From Tetrapyrgos nigripes (taxonomy: Eukaryota > Basidiomycota > Agaricomycetes > Agaricales > Campanellaceae), in the NCBI GenBank assembly GCA_013368315.1, contig JAACJM010000063.1:332118-396117 (forward strand): DNA of 64,000 nucleotides, in the 5' to 3' direction. Below, in pieces: positions 11,890-24,300 of the stretch. The notes below the pieces were generated by a model. The model was not told where the DNA came from. It did no database searches and worked only from the letters and a program-made list of their open reading frames with translations. Position numbers and translations under genes: made by a program. How positions within the stretch are numbered: the stretch's first letter is position 1; each line of letters begins with the position of its first letter.

Positions 11890-12085
11890 AGTACCGACGA
11901 TGCATTGTACTGTGGTCTGTTAAGTGGTTGGATGGGCTGGAAAGGAACTGGACAGGTCCTCAGCCTTCACTTTTGACAGTGCCTTGTGGAAGCCGTTCAG
12001 AGGAACAGAATTCTTTCCGGGCTAGTAGTATATCAGAGATCATGACTTTGGATTGAAGGGAATGATGACATACATCCAACCTGAC

Positions 12086-12757
12086 CAAATTCTTCAATTT
12101 GGAGGGGTTAGGATTAGCCTTTAATTTGCGAGAAATGGTCCTCTTCTTGCTTGGAGTCTCAACGAGGTCAATGAGAGCACTACTAAATCTATTGAGTCAG
12201 AGCATGAGATGCAGCAAAAGTGAACATGCACTGTTGCTTGGGCTTGTCTGTCAAAAGGACAAAAATGGTTTTCCCAATCGGAGGTGGTCTAAAAAATCGT
12301 ATGAATTATAAAGTGTCAGCATTGAAGAATGCCCCCAGTCACAAGTCAATGCACCTGATATTTAAGATACAAATCATCCATGAAAGTTTTTCCTTGGTTC
12401 CGGTTTCCAAGGAATGAGGAACCTGGAGTATAAGCGTCAGCTTGGAAAGGAAAGGAGGAGGAGGAGGAGGAGGAGAAAAGAACCACCTTCCTACTGTACT
12501 GCAGATCTTCACACAACAGTGTCTCCTTCGCGAAGAAAGACCGATGTGGCGATAGAAGCGCATTCTATCTGCACCAGAGGATGAAACACATTCGTCTTCA
12601 GATATTGTAGCACTGAAACGAATTCGAATGCTAGAGTGGGGGAGAGAGAGAAAGAGCAAGAGGAAGTTCAAGATGGGAGTCAAGACAATAGATTAGACCT
12701 GACGCAAGTTGATTACTTCTTCACACATGTGATGCAGAACAATAACGCAGAAGTCTT
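12086..12757 (-). repeat. Dispersed repeat RB, copy 1
   Basis: The reverse complement matches 31677-32325 and 34424-35020 over about 600-670 bases with scattered substitutions. Shared landmarks include ATTCGAATTCGTTTC, TGAAGATCTGCAGTAC and TTTCGAAACCGGAACC-like words. This copy differs by an expanded GGA microsatellite (about 12450-12475). Part of the family (17636-17712) recurs as a short diverged piece. The repeat has no clear termini and no coding motif. Confidence 0.75.
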
Positions 12758-13091
12758 AGTTACTAATACTATTAGTATTAGTACAATAACGCAGGCTGTA
12801 TCAATAATCCTGAGAGAAGCTCAATGCGGTTGCCGCTGTCACTCTGATATTGAAAAAACACCAAGTCATAATTCATACAAGCCATAGCTACAAGTCATAA
12901 GTCATATAATAGTCCACATTATCATAACTAATGTCCCTATCTGCTGCTCCTTATCAACGTGATGAGGAAGAGAGCCACCAAAACCTGCCTTCAATGTTAT
13001 CAGACCCTGCCTCAGAACCAACGATTATCATTGCCTCAGCTTTCCTCCCATAACCCACTTCTCAAAAACAGAGGCAGAGATGACTAAATTT

Positions 13092-16000
13092 TCAATCCCT
13101 AGAGAGATCAACAAGAACTGATCTCCCATAAGAGTAATCAAAACGAGTGGCATGGCTTATGATACGATCCAGACCAATGATATCTTTCTCGTCGCTGAGC
13201 TGAGAAGAGTACGTCGTGGCCTGGAAGTGGGGATAACAGAGGAAAGGGTCGGAGAGCAGCTTCACCAACGGAAGAAAGGGTCGGACATGGACGAGAATAG
13301 GTGTACCACGTTCAGCGGACATGTCTTCAATGACTTCTATTTGGCCAGCTATAGCTGACGGACTCCCTACTGGTAGATAAATGATATGAGAGTTCCCGGA
13401 ATGTGTATGCACACCAGAGAAATTGATGCCTTTGTGCTTCACATATGCATGGAAATTGCCTTTCATCTCGTAGTTCTCCTCCTGGGGAGGAGGAGCATTT
13501 GCTGGAACAAAACATTTGTCGAAAAGAACTTTGAGCTGCTTCACTGCCTCAGGACACTCTGGACGTCTGAGCCAGCAGCTAATGTTGGCTGTACGTGCTA
13601 AGGTTTTCATGATTGTGGATTCCATGACGCCTGGACAACAATGTGAGTAGGACAATAACTGAAAACAGTCACTACTTACCACCAATGTGATCACTAGTAT
13701 TAATCTTCTGCAAAGTTCCGACCAAACGCTCAAACAGAAAGCACCACCAGTTAAGTATGGGTCCATAGCATATGAGGAAGTCATATATGTGACTGGCTGC
13801 GTGAATATTGGGGCGAGCAGCGTGTTCTCTTGTATGAGGATGTACTTTACGCAAATTGTTGACCCATTTATCAACGAACTCCCAAAATGCTGCACAATCA
13901 GTCGTCATTGTGTTCTGGCAAACTATCATTACTGCCTGGAAGAGCCACATAGTATGATCCAAGACACTCTGTAGAACAGCAGGATCTTGACTCGGTGGAG
14001 AGTGTTCGTCTCCCCACAACGTCACGAGTGCAATGGGTAGATAGATGGTGCTGAGGGTCCTCCATTCGTCAGCTTTGAGAATGCCTGCATCGGCGTCACC
14101 GTAGTTCTTAGGCACAGAGTTGACCCATGATGGGGTCTGAGTCATGGCGATGATGTGGCGGATGTGGGTGAGGGTGTCGTGGGTACCGGTAACAGGAAGG
14201 TTGTGGCTTGCGTGCATGGGTTGTTTCAATCTCTGCGAGAAGGATCAGACCGCAGGAAAAAAAGATTGAAGTATTATCTCACCCAATTGATTAGAATTGC
14301 GACGAGGTGAGACTTTGTATTTGCCTCTTTATGAAAAGGAAACCATGTTTTGGGGTTCTTCGACTTCAATTTCTGAGTGACTCGCTTCAGGTAGAGATTG
14401 GTGACCTCTTCCCAAATATCATTCAACGCCAATGAAAGCCCTAAATTGTGCACCACGAAGTGCAATGAATTCAAGTTGGGCTTGTTGTATAACCGGGTCC
14501 ACAATCCTTCCAGTGTGAGCGACTTATCGCCCTGAAGGGAAATGCAAAGGGCTTGCTGAACCTTCGCAACACATGGGACATCCTTCTCCTCCAAAGTGCG
14601 ACCTGGGGGGGCAAGGTCGTCCAAATAATCTACCCATGGCCAGTCATACGCATACTTGAAGTTTTCCAAATCGGTCTTAGTCTTGGAGGCACTAGTATCC
14701 AGTCGGAGGACATGACGGCAGTGGTAATGAACAATGCCCTCGAGGATGCAATGCATGGCATCGATGACTAGCATCTTGGTTGGGTCCCAATACTCCAGTA
14801 TCCAAAACGATGACCAACGGACTCCGTGCTGTTTGAAAAGAGACTTTCGTTGTGCAACAGTCTGAGCATCCCGATATTGCTCAGCCAGACAACGTAGTTC
14901 ATTCACATCTCACATTGGCCAATGTGAGTGATTGGTGTTCATAACCTGTTCCTTTCCTCATAACCGACACACAGTGCATATAAACTCGGAGTTGATGCCC
15001 TGAAATCCAGCCACCTTTCGAGCAGCGGGAAGATCATTAGTCGAAAGAAAAATTCCCGTCTCCACAGCCGTCTCCAACTCTGATTCAGCCGTTCGGGAGA
15101 CCTTCAGACCGGGCTTCCAAGCTGTAGCAAACTTCTCGATGACCGGGCACACAAAGTGATCCATTTCGTTGATGTTCAGCTCCTTTGGACCGGGTATAAT
15201 GCCAGCAATATACATGTATTCGGGAAGATAGCGAATGGAAGGGCCAAGTTGGCACAGGAGATGATGCTGATGGGTTGAGTGGGTCCACAATGAATTATGC
15301 CGTTGGGGCTTAAGAAATCTGTGTGAATGGAGAATGCAAGACGGATCTTGGCTCCACAGTTCACAAATAATGATCCGTCTGGTCCCTTGAAGTCAGAAGT
15401 GAAGTTCGCTTCGAAAACATTCTGAACGTCATTGCATGCAGTTCCACTATTAATGGCTTTGTATGCATCATCAGCTGCCTTGTTCGAGAGCCCAAGGTAG
15501 GTAGGATCAGCTCATGAAAGGAACTGACAAGATAGGGCTTGATTGGATGGGCTGTGCCATTGGAACGGCGATTCAACAGTCCAGTTCCACATATCGACTT
15601 CCCACTCTCACCGACAACTAGGTTGGCACATGTCTCGGGATAATGAGATTGGCCGTTGTTGTCTAACATGGTTGCCTTGTTGGTGAAGTTGCATGTGGGG
15701 CATGCTGCATACATATCAAAGGAACCTTCAACTCCAAACTTTTTCAGAGTGTTGGCAAGAGATGTCGGCATATCCGAGATGATGGTGTTCTGGGAAGGTG
15801 TGGGGGAATACGAGATGCTGCTGTCATGAGTCCCTCCTGTGGACATGCCCAACTTCACCAACAAGACCACGACCCCAACGAGGAAGTTGCATTGCGTGAT
15901 GGATAGACCTATGACCATGTTGCAAATGACAGCGAGTAGAATCAAAACTTGGTTGATTTGATCTAATTTAGGGAAGTCCAAGTTGTAGACATAATCTGAG

Positions 16001-16785
16001 GACAAATGAGAATGTATAACACAGAACAGGAAAAAAGGAGACCTTACCTGCATTGATTCTAACCGGTGCCTTGGGAACACGGAAAGTGTCCAAAGCAGTG
16101 ATCTTGACGCTGAGACTTCGAAGGCGTTCATGCAAGGCCTTTCTCTGATTATTGAGCTGCTCTACCTTTGAGGCTGAATCACTGCTACTGCGACGGGCAG
16201 CCAATTTCTGCCTGCGATGTGCATTGGAAAGAAGTTGCGTAATCTCTCCTAGACTGCTCTTCAAGAAAGTATGCGCCAACTCCAGCTTCAAATCCTGCTG
16301 TTCAGCATCCAAGGACGAGAATGCATCACCAAACAGCATATCTTCGTGTTCCGCCAATCTCCCACTCATATTTTCCAATGCCAAGTGTTCCTTCTGATCA
16401 CAAAGTGTAGTCGCTGGATCTGAAGCCGGTGGAGTAAGGAAATTTGGTGTGGTAGGCTGTGGAGAACCTGCTGAGATTGATTTGATGGTCGTCGAGGCAA
16501 ATACACAGCAGTTGAACCAAACTGACATCCGGGTCGCCGAGATGGGGAGGAGACAGGGCTGCGTGCAGCAACGGCAGCCTGCAGACCCTCAACATCAGAC
16601 ATCTCTAAGGGGCGATAGGTACGGGAGGAAGTGCTGGCCTGCTGGTAGGCTTTGCACGATGAAGAGAATAGTTTGTTGTGCCAGGATCCGTCTGCAGGAG
16701 TCGCGGTAATGGTTGCTGCAGTGAGAAGAGTCACCAAATCATCGTCAAACCAGCTACTGCTTGATGTCTGATCATTCTGAGGCAT
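13092..16785 (-). CDS. tnp2-family transposase (CACTA superfamily)
   Basis: This transposase is split over several exons and is close to full length. The N-terminal part (16785 down to about 16060) is Ser/Thr-rich and then coiled-coil (AEHEDMLFGDAFSSLDAEQQ). A hydrophobic segment follows. A zinc-type cluster CPTCNF...YPETCAN...CGTGLL lies near 15590-15720. The catalytic region of the Tnp2 family (PF02992-like) includes GPTQPIS, YIAGIIPGPKELN (about 15200), TGIFLSTNDLPAARKVAGF, and the signature WDPTKMLVIDAMHCILEG near 14750. The C-terminal half has the helical block SHIYDFLICYGPILNWW and ends VLVDLSRD at 13092. Frame changes between blocks mostly coincide with plausible short introns, but decay is not excluded. 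The next-door genes at 18.6-23 kb may be passenger genes. No terminal inverted repeats bounding the element were found. Confidence 0.85.
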
Positions 16786-18611
16786 TATCGCAATAGATTA
16801 GACTGACGCTGAGGATGAAACAAGAACTGGGCATACAGCTGAATTCATTATCCTTGGCGAGAAAGATCCTGGCATGGCATTGTCATCCTCAATGTTGAGG
16901 GCTCCCATAGCCATATTGAGGGTTCCCATACCCTCAGCTGGTAGCGACGAGTGCGACGAGTGAGACTATACAACGTTAAGTCTATGACAAGGCTGTGGTG
17001 TGACTGGGACTCACCAACAACTCCTCCTGTAGCTTGAGAGAACCCATTCTGTCGAGGAGTTCAGAGGGAAGCGACGAGTTTGCCTGAAAACTTTTCAGCT
17101 GAGGAAATGCTGTTGCTGAACGGGTACTGACATTACGAGAGGTTTCTTGAGTCGAGTCACCGGAAACAACCTGCAAAACAGTCAACAAATGTCTGTGGTA
17201 CAAGAAAGACCTCACACACATCAGGACCTGGGGATACAGAAAATCCTCTGAAACCCCTGGTAAGAGAGGAGAACATGGCGAAGTGAGAATGCTGCAGAAA
17301 TTGTGAATCATTGGTATAAAAAGCATCAGAACAATAAAGTCGTAGGCATGTTTGCCTTGGAAACCAGGAGCCTAGTTCTCCTTAATTCTTGTTCTCCCTC
17401 CCTTTATGTTTTCCCGTCCGAATCCTTCTTCCCATCTAAGCGTATACATTTGTATTCTGTGGTTGGAAGCCTGGAAGGAGAGATAATCCCATGAGCCTGT
17501 GCCAGGAGTAAGGATTCGAGTGGAAGATACCTTGTACTTCACGAATGCTCTCCAAGCATCTGAAGAGCAACTTATGCGACCAGATGAGCCGAACTATATC
17601 TGGGGGAATAGTCAGAGTCGACCAGACTGTAGGACGTGAAGTGCAGGTAGAACCGCATTCTAGCTGCACCAGAACGAAACACATTCGTCCTGTAGAAAGC
17701 ACCGAAACAGATTCGGATGCCTGGTGGCACGTACAACAATGGCGTGGAATGGGGGTGGGTGAAGAACAGTAAGGACGTGAAGGGACGTAACGTTTGGCTA
17801 TTGTGTTTTTGACTATTGGTGGGAAAAACTCTCAGTGCATTGGGCCACGCTTGGCTAATTGAAAGATTCGCATTGTAATACCATATTCCTGAAATGCACA
17901 ACTCTTTATGGTACAGTTCGTCTGTCAATCCGTCTTGTTGTAGAGTTCGCCTCTTCAACAACTCACCTTCTGAGCAACCGGTTAAAGGATGCACTCCTCT
18001 GATCACAAAACCCCTTCCGGCACATCCTCCCCTACAAAGCGACATTGCTCACCCTCCAAGGACAGTCATTCCCCTTGAGGTCGTTCCCCTACAAAGTGAA
18101 CCGTCTACGTAGACGTTCCCCCCCTCTTCTCTGCATCTTCTACTTCCCAGCAAAGTGGTTCACCTCGCCCACTCTCCCCTCTAAAGCGAACTTCACCTCG
18201 GAGACCTTCCCCTTCCAAGGAAGACCAACAGACCTACCGTGGTCATCCAATCGTCACGCGCCCTAAAACTAGGTCACAGACTGTAACCAAATCATCCTAC
18301 CACCTGGTTTCAACACCTTCGTCATCCTGGACAGGTTCTATTTCTCCCTGAAAAGACCAATCTCGCAGTCATAAAGAGCGGTCTCCCACCAAACATTCCA
18401 AAATGGGCAATAGCAATAATACCCCTACGGACAGCAACGACAACGATGACATGCATCGTATAAGCAGCAGTCTTCAAAACTTGACGCTTGCACTATCGGG
18501 ATCAGCTGAAACGTGAAGAGAACACCGGCATCCAGAAACACGAACGAAACATCATCCTTATCAATGTATGTCTGTCTCATTGACTCATTTACGCTGAAGC
18601 TTACTAGCATG
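16786..18611. other. Upstream region with Ser/Pro/Lys-rich reading frame
   Basis: No named gene is seen. Around 17990-18352 (+) an open stretch reads as Ser/Pro/Thr/Lys-rich (SPTKR, RRPSPSKEDQQ) and ends at TGA 18350-18352. It may be a first exon or a disordered tail of the gene that follows. The piece 17636-17712 is a diverged fragment of repeat RB. Confidence 0.35.
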
Positions 18612-20561
18612 CACCAGATTCGCGGCGAATGAGAAGCAGTTCCGCACCTATCTCACCAGCGTGGAAGCAGCAGACAGAACAGACAAAGTCCCAAGCTTTC
18701 TTAATGTACCCAGTCAGGTTATTCAAGAGGTGCTCGATTGGGAGAACTTCTTGGAGTCACACCAAATATGCTGCAACTACAATCTTCTCCCTATATTTAA
18801 GGTGCGTTTCCAAAGCGTGTTTTCATCTTCTTGACCTAATTTTCCTTTCAGACAATTGAAGATGAGATGAGGGCGGCCAGGACTTGGACAAGCTCTTTGA
18901 CATGTTCCTGGAAAAGGAGAAGAAAGAAATTGCAGAACTAACTGAAACTTTTACCAAATCCGGGTGGTATAAAACCTGCCAAGATGTGGACAAGCAGCTT
19001 GCCCATCATGCCACGGTTTCCAAAGTCTTTGCCATGTGCATCGCTGTTGACCTGACATTGACACACCATGTCAAACCCTTCATCTTCCACATCTGCTGTG
19101 AATCGCTTAGCATGCATCACTGGGGTTTGTTACCCGCTCTGCCCTCTCCTTCGGAGAAGATCTTACGATATTCTTATCTCGCGGTCTTCTCCAAGTTAAC
19201 ACGCACATGGATGACTCTTGCTGATTTAAGAGCACAAGTGGAGCCTTGTGATTACCTGTTGAGGCGTGACGAAATCATGGATCTGGCCCACAAACAACCC
19301 GGCCTTCTACCCCTAGAGTCTTCATTCAGGCGTCCTCTGGATAACGTTGTAGAGGACATTTGGACATCACATGGACTACCGTGAGTGCTTCCATCACTAC
19401 ATTGTGACCCTACCACTAACACATTCCAGAGTTCAACTATTTGCAGAGCATCTCGTTCGACCAGTAGTTAACAGCTCTAAGGACCTTGGGCTGAGCGAAT
19501 ACTCCAGAGCCGATCAATATGTCATAATCAGTCTTTCCATTGGGCCAACACTTACACAAGAACAGTTGGTTTATATAACGACTCTTCTGGACTGGACTAC
19601 GCTTGTAGAACGAATTTTGGAGCCATTGCGCGGGCATAACCTCGACATTCCTGCCTTGGTCCAGGAGTTCCATGTAGCCCGATTTGAGGTCACTAAGAAC
19701 CAGGTTTGTGCTGGTCTCCTCAGTGGTGCCGCCATCTATGCATGCCTCAACATACTGTATCCACTCTATGGTCTTGCTACCAGTATGCACATATCCACGC
19801 TCTTTGTGGCTCGTGCTCAATTTTTGAGTCTCTATATATGCCAGGTCTTTTAGCCAGTCACTGATGGATACTATAGAAAGATGACGGCAACCTGTGGTTT
19901 GCAATCCAGAGGGTCCATGAGTGGGGACCTCTGGTTGATCCTGTTAATTATTTCAACTATGTCTCCACTCTGGATGCACATGCCCAATGGTTCAATGACC
20001 ATGTTTGGAAACACATACAAGATTCTCAAAATGAAACTTCTGCACTGGACTGGGTGGTGGAGAATTTGAAAAATAGGGATATTAAAAGGCCCTGGATGAA
20101 GTCAGGTAAAATTTCAGGTAAATCAGTTTTGAGCTCATCTGATGTCATTGACTCCAGATTTGCCTTGTCAGCCAGCTGATCCAGTCGAAGCTGATCACAA
20201 GCAAAATGAAATAGCTCTCGCTGATAGCTCAGACAATTCTCTTGCAAGCGACCGAATAGTAGACTGGATAGGTGAAACATCCTGCCAAACATCCCGCCAT
20301 GTTGTCCCAGACGATTCTCCCTCCCACAATGACAATACCTTTCTCACCGATGATGCCTTCCCCAACTCCAAATCATCTCCCGACGCCGAGAAAGATGACA
20401 CTGTGGCCAGTGACAGCTTCCCTAACTCCAAATCCTATGGCGTCGAGTTAGAAGACACTGTTGTCACTTCCAGTTCCACTGTCCCTGTCTTCCTGGACCC
20501 CGCTGTTGATGGGGCTGTTGATGGGGACACTCCAAATGTCAGACAATTCCCCTTTTCCTGA
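18612..20561 (+). CDS. Unidentified basidiomycete protein, multi-exon
   Basis: At least five exon-like blocks run in order. They are 18612-18801 (ANEKQFRTYLTSVEAADRTDKV, QEVLDWENFLES), about 18884-19380 (LDKLFDMFLEKEKKEI, KAWMT-like helices), 19371-19700 (VQLFAEHLVRPVVNS, EEYSRADQYVI-like), about 19880-20104 (LWFAIQRVHEWGP, NYVSTLDAHAQWFNDHVW), and 20142-20561 (acidic Ser/Asp-rich tail). The protein would be largely helical with a disordered acidic C-terminus. I do not recognise a catalytic motif. It lies convergent to the next gene and downstream of the tnp2 gene, so it may be a transposon passenger. Confidence 0.5.
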
Positions 20562-20997
20562 TAGTAACAATCCCATTATTCTTAAGGACTCTTGGAGCTT
20601 GATCTGCTGTACTGTGGTTCTCTTAGGCATTTATTCATTGTACTCGTTGTCGGTACTTTTGGTTTCTATAAAGGTCTCTTTTCTACCTTCCCGTGATTAG
20701 TCGTTATAGACTCTTCACACCTCTAATATCCCTCCTTTACACATCTGTATTTATTTTGTCATTCCACATAGACTCTCAGACTTGAATGAATGAATTCATT
20801 ACACCAAAACTGCAACGTGTGTGATCTAAGGCCAACAGGGGCTGACACAAGACTGACGCCCAAGGGTTGAGGAGGCAAAAAGACAATAGCATTGAGTAAA
20901 CAAATCAGCAGGTAAGAGATGGACCAGAATAAACACATTGAGTAAACAAATCAGTAGATTACATACAGTATGTGAGCAAAAAAAATGTAGACTACAC

Positions 20998-22995
20998 CTA
21001 CAACAATGACAACTGGTAAGGTATGGAGGCAGCCCTATAGAAGATGTCCAAGAAAGAATTGGTATAGTAAAATGCGAGCTCAGTTTCAACCTGATCAAGC
21101 CTTATACCAAAATTGTGGCTACCAATGCCATCCGGAAACTGAGAAAGTAACACAGGAGGCTTCGGGCCATGCCAAGTGGTCATGAGAGTGTGCAGAGCTT
21201 GCAAAAGCTTTGCCCTGCTTTCGGTATCAGTAGAGCCTAATCCATCCTGTGCTTTCCTGAAATCAACATACTCCAGTGCTCCAATCCAACACCGATCAAG
21301 AAGGGCGTGACGTTCCGGCAGTGACATATTACTCTCGTCAAGATGAGCATCCAACATAACAAGGTCGTGTCGAAAATTGAGCTCATACAGCTCCCAGATG
21401 ATCTCCTTGGTGATGTGAGCTGGAGGAACCTCGGTACCATCGAGCGTCTGATCACGCCAAATCACAGGAGCGGACGATAGCTGATCAAATTGAAGTGTAT
21501 TCTTGCTGCTCAGCATGCTCTTCAGGAGAGTCTGCATTTCCAGTCGCTTCTTCCCTGCTCGTGTATCCAAGCGCATCTCCTGCGTCTCGTCAATAGTGAG
21601 CAGCTGTTGCCATTGTTTCTTTGAGTAGCAATCTGGGCTGTATGAGAGGCAGTAAATGAAGATGTCCTTTAATTTTAGGTAGTTGCAGAAGAGTGTAGCG
21701 GCAGTCAACTGGTTATGGGTCATGACAAACAAGTCTGCAGGTGGAAGAGCAAAACCCCGATTTACTCCCTCAGGAGCGGCAAGAGACTGATTGTGCCCCG
21801 CAAGACTCTTTAGGGCTGTTCTCCAGTTGTCTAAAGATTGCGGCATGAGTGGGCTGGAGGGAGTAATGAAGGTGCTGTTGGAGCTGGTGTCTGTGAGATT
21901 CTTGCCCTTCCCTCCTTTAGTCATAGTGAAAAGACATAGCTTGATTGAATGACCTTACATGGAGCATATCGGGAGCCAGAAGGGGCAGTCCTGGTGGGAA
22001 GGTTGCTTTGGAAAGTAAGGCTCGCCTTTTGGATGGATGTTGAGCTGCGTGGTTGAGAGGTTCTGAGGGGAGAGGGATAGTCCAAGAGGGATATAATGTA
22101 GTTGACCATCGTTAAATACCACTTGGGATTTTGTGCAAGGCCAGTGAATATGATGCGGTGCGACAGTACCTTGTCAGACAAATCGACCTCAAACCTGCTG
22201 GGTAACTGGAACTTCTGATCGTGACGAGCTTGTCAATGCGAGCGTTGCCTGCACGAGATAGAGTGCGAATGAAGTAAACTGGTATTCTGCACTGAAAAAG
22301 GCTCTCCAGGATGTCCAAATCACTGGTAAAGGCCCCTGTCAACGAGTTGTCTGCCATCAACAAGTCGTCTGCTATGGCTGAGTGGCCTGCTCCTCCATAT
22401 CTCTCCCGATATGTTGTAATCCACCGAATCCTAGCATCTAATTCAAGAAGATGGCACTGGGCACATTGGAACTGAAGAAAGACGTCATCCATTGGCGCTG
22501 ATAGGTTCAGGCAGTCCATCAGATGATGAAGATGTTCACGACTTGAGCGAATGTATGTGTCATCCTCTTGGCCATGCAGGATTGACTGGTGGACGGTATC
22601 GCTCAAACGACCCAGCTTATGACAAATACACGGGTTTAAGAAACCGAATCCTGTACAAAATGTCTGAGACGAGAGGTCAAAATGAGACTCATTGGGGACC
22701 ATCCAAGCAACAGTGAAGGAGTGATCTGGTGAGGATTGAGGAGTTCTGATGACTGCGAGATGGGCTGAGGAAAGAAGAGAGGGTCATCTACGCCAAAATG
22801 ACAATCTCTCCTCATTCGGACGGAACATCGATTGAGAGGAGGCTGGTAAAGGGTCGGCATATTGGGTGTCGATACCAAAACCTCTCCAACATGATTGCCA
22901 CATAAACCGTCGAAGGATTTGAGAGCTGCACTAAGTTCAGTAAGGCAGTCAGGTCTAAAAATGATGGTGAAACGTACGACTTCCAGGCTTCGCAA
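20998..22995 (-). CDS. Unidentified repetitive Agaricomycete protein
   Basis: Three minus-strand blocks fit one gene. 22636-22995 contains YQPPLNRCSVRMRRDC. 22112-22702 contains DARIRWITTYRERYGG, DNSLTGAFTSDLDILE and FQCRIPVYFIRTL. 20998-21924 is a 308-residue block rich in helices (KKQWQQLLTI, GKKRLEMQTLLKSML, ALEYVDFRKAQDGLGSTD). The centre, with AFTSDLD followed by a half-turn and IPVYFIR, recalls a large family of uncharacterised mushroom proteins that turn up near mobile elements. That resemblance is from memory and no function is known. Start and splice sites are uncertain. Confidence 0.5.
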
Positions 22996-23099
22996 ACGCA
23001 GTCAATATACTGGGATCTTTGTTAATGTCTTTCAAGGAATACACAGGCTCTGAAGTACTAGCCATATTTGGGAAAAAAATCTTTGCACTATAGATGACT

Positions 23100-23129
23100 A
23101 TTACGATTACTATTTATAGTAATCGTTAT
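23100..23129. repeat. 30-bp palindrome
   Basis: ATTACGATTACTAT pairs with ATAGTAATCGTTAT with one mismatch around a TT centre. The half-site ATAGTAATCG also occurs at 2349 and 24790, within other repeated DNA, which hints at a terminal motif of an element. Confidence 0.55.
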
Positions 23130-23265
23130 TTTTTGATGTCCACCCACCCAAATTTTTGCGCATTCAAACGCGGATCTGTGATCCATGGGAACTTATCACT
23201 ATATTGAGCTGAAAAATTCATATGATCTATTTGCTTACAGTAAGTGATTGTGTAACCCTAAAAAG

Positions 23266-23352
23266 TGTGCCAGTGCGAGGATTGAACTCGCGCAAGCCAA
23301 ACATAATTGACGCGGACTTTGGCACAGCGCAAAACCATTACACCACAGGACA
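23266..23352 (-). tRNA. tRNA-like sequence, probably a pseudogene or SINE head
   Basis: On the minus strand there is a good internal A box (TGGTGTAATGG) and a B box within GCGAGTTCAATCCTCGC, whose five-base T stem pairs perfectly. The anticodon arm is abnormal: GCCAAA pairs with TTTGGC around a 16-base loop. The 5' and 3' acceptor strands do not pair. A functional tRNA is therefore unlikely. A tRNA-derived repeat or decayed tRNA, possibly Gln-like by its 5' end, fits better. Confidence 0.4.
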
Positions 23353-23554
23353 ACTGTTAAACTGCATACATAAAGGTCCATATCTAGTTGTACAATCAAT
23401 ATATGTTCATTACCATTTGTTCAACATCATCAAGGATTATGGAGATGTGGGTTTGGTTTATGGGCAGAGAAGTTTATTACGAATTCATTTTAAGGGGCTA
23501 TTTTGGATGGGAAATAAAAGTTTGCAGGGGTGAGGGGGTATGCAATTAAAGGGA

Positions 23555-24300
23555 AGTTTACCATTGATACATTTTTGGTCTGAGCCAATTATGGCTTCCT
23601 TTAACTCAAAGGAAAGAAAGCCCACAATAATAGGTAGGGTAGTTTACCATCAATATATGTTTGGTCTGGGCCAATTCTTGCCTCATTTCACTCCAGAAAA
23701 ATAGGGAAACAACCCCCATACTGAGAGGTACTCTGGATCTATGGATATGAGTTGTGGGTGGGTGAGGGGGAGGATATGTGAGAGCAGGGAAGTTTACCAT
23801 TCATATATTTTTGTTCTGGGGAAATTCTGGCCTCATTTAACCTCAGAATAAGGGGGAAAGAAACCCTAGAGTTATAGGTGCTCTGGATGTGGAGATATGA
23901 GGTTTTGGGTGGGTGAGGGGAAGGTATGTGAGAGTGAAGGAGTTTACCATCAATATATATTTGTTCAGAGGCAATTTTGGCCTCATTTAACCTCAGAATA
24001 AGAGGGAAAGAAAACATAGAGTCATAGGTGCTCTGGATGTGGAGATATGAGTTTTTAGGTGGGTGAGGGGAGGGTATGTGAGTGCTGGGAAGTTTACCAT
24101 CAATATATTTTTTATCTGGGGCATTTCTGGCCTCATTAAACTCCAGAAAAACAGGGAAAGGAACCCCATACTGAGAGGTTCTCTGGATCCACAGATATGA
24201 GTTTTGGGTGGGTGAGGGGAAGGTACGTGAGAGCAGGGGAGTTTACCTTCAATATATCCTTCTTATGGGCCAATTCTTGTCTCATTTAACTTTGGAACAA
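23555..24300. repeat. 150-bp satellite, about five units
   Basis: The word AGTTTACCAT or a close variant recurs at 23555, 23641, 23791, 23941, 24091 and 24240. Four successive spacings are 150, 150, 150 and 149 bases. Each unit also carries CCTCATTTAACCTCAGAATA, GGTGCTCTGGAT and GGGTGGGTGAGGGG. The first unit is shortened to 86 bases. No gene lies inside. Confidence 0.9.

Noticed and set aside
13152..13974. Plus-strand frames opposite the transposase C-terminus
   Set aside because: These are antisense shadows. The minus strand carries the conserved family blocks.
23555..24300. Satellite as a CRISPR array
   Set aside because: Units are 150 bases and similar throughout, without short identical repeats and unique spacers, and the genome is eukaryotic.
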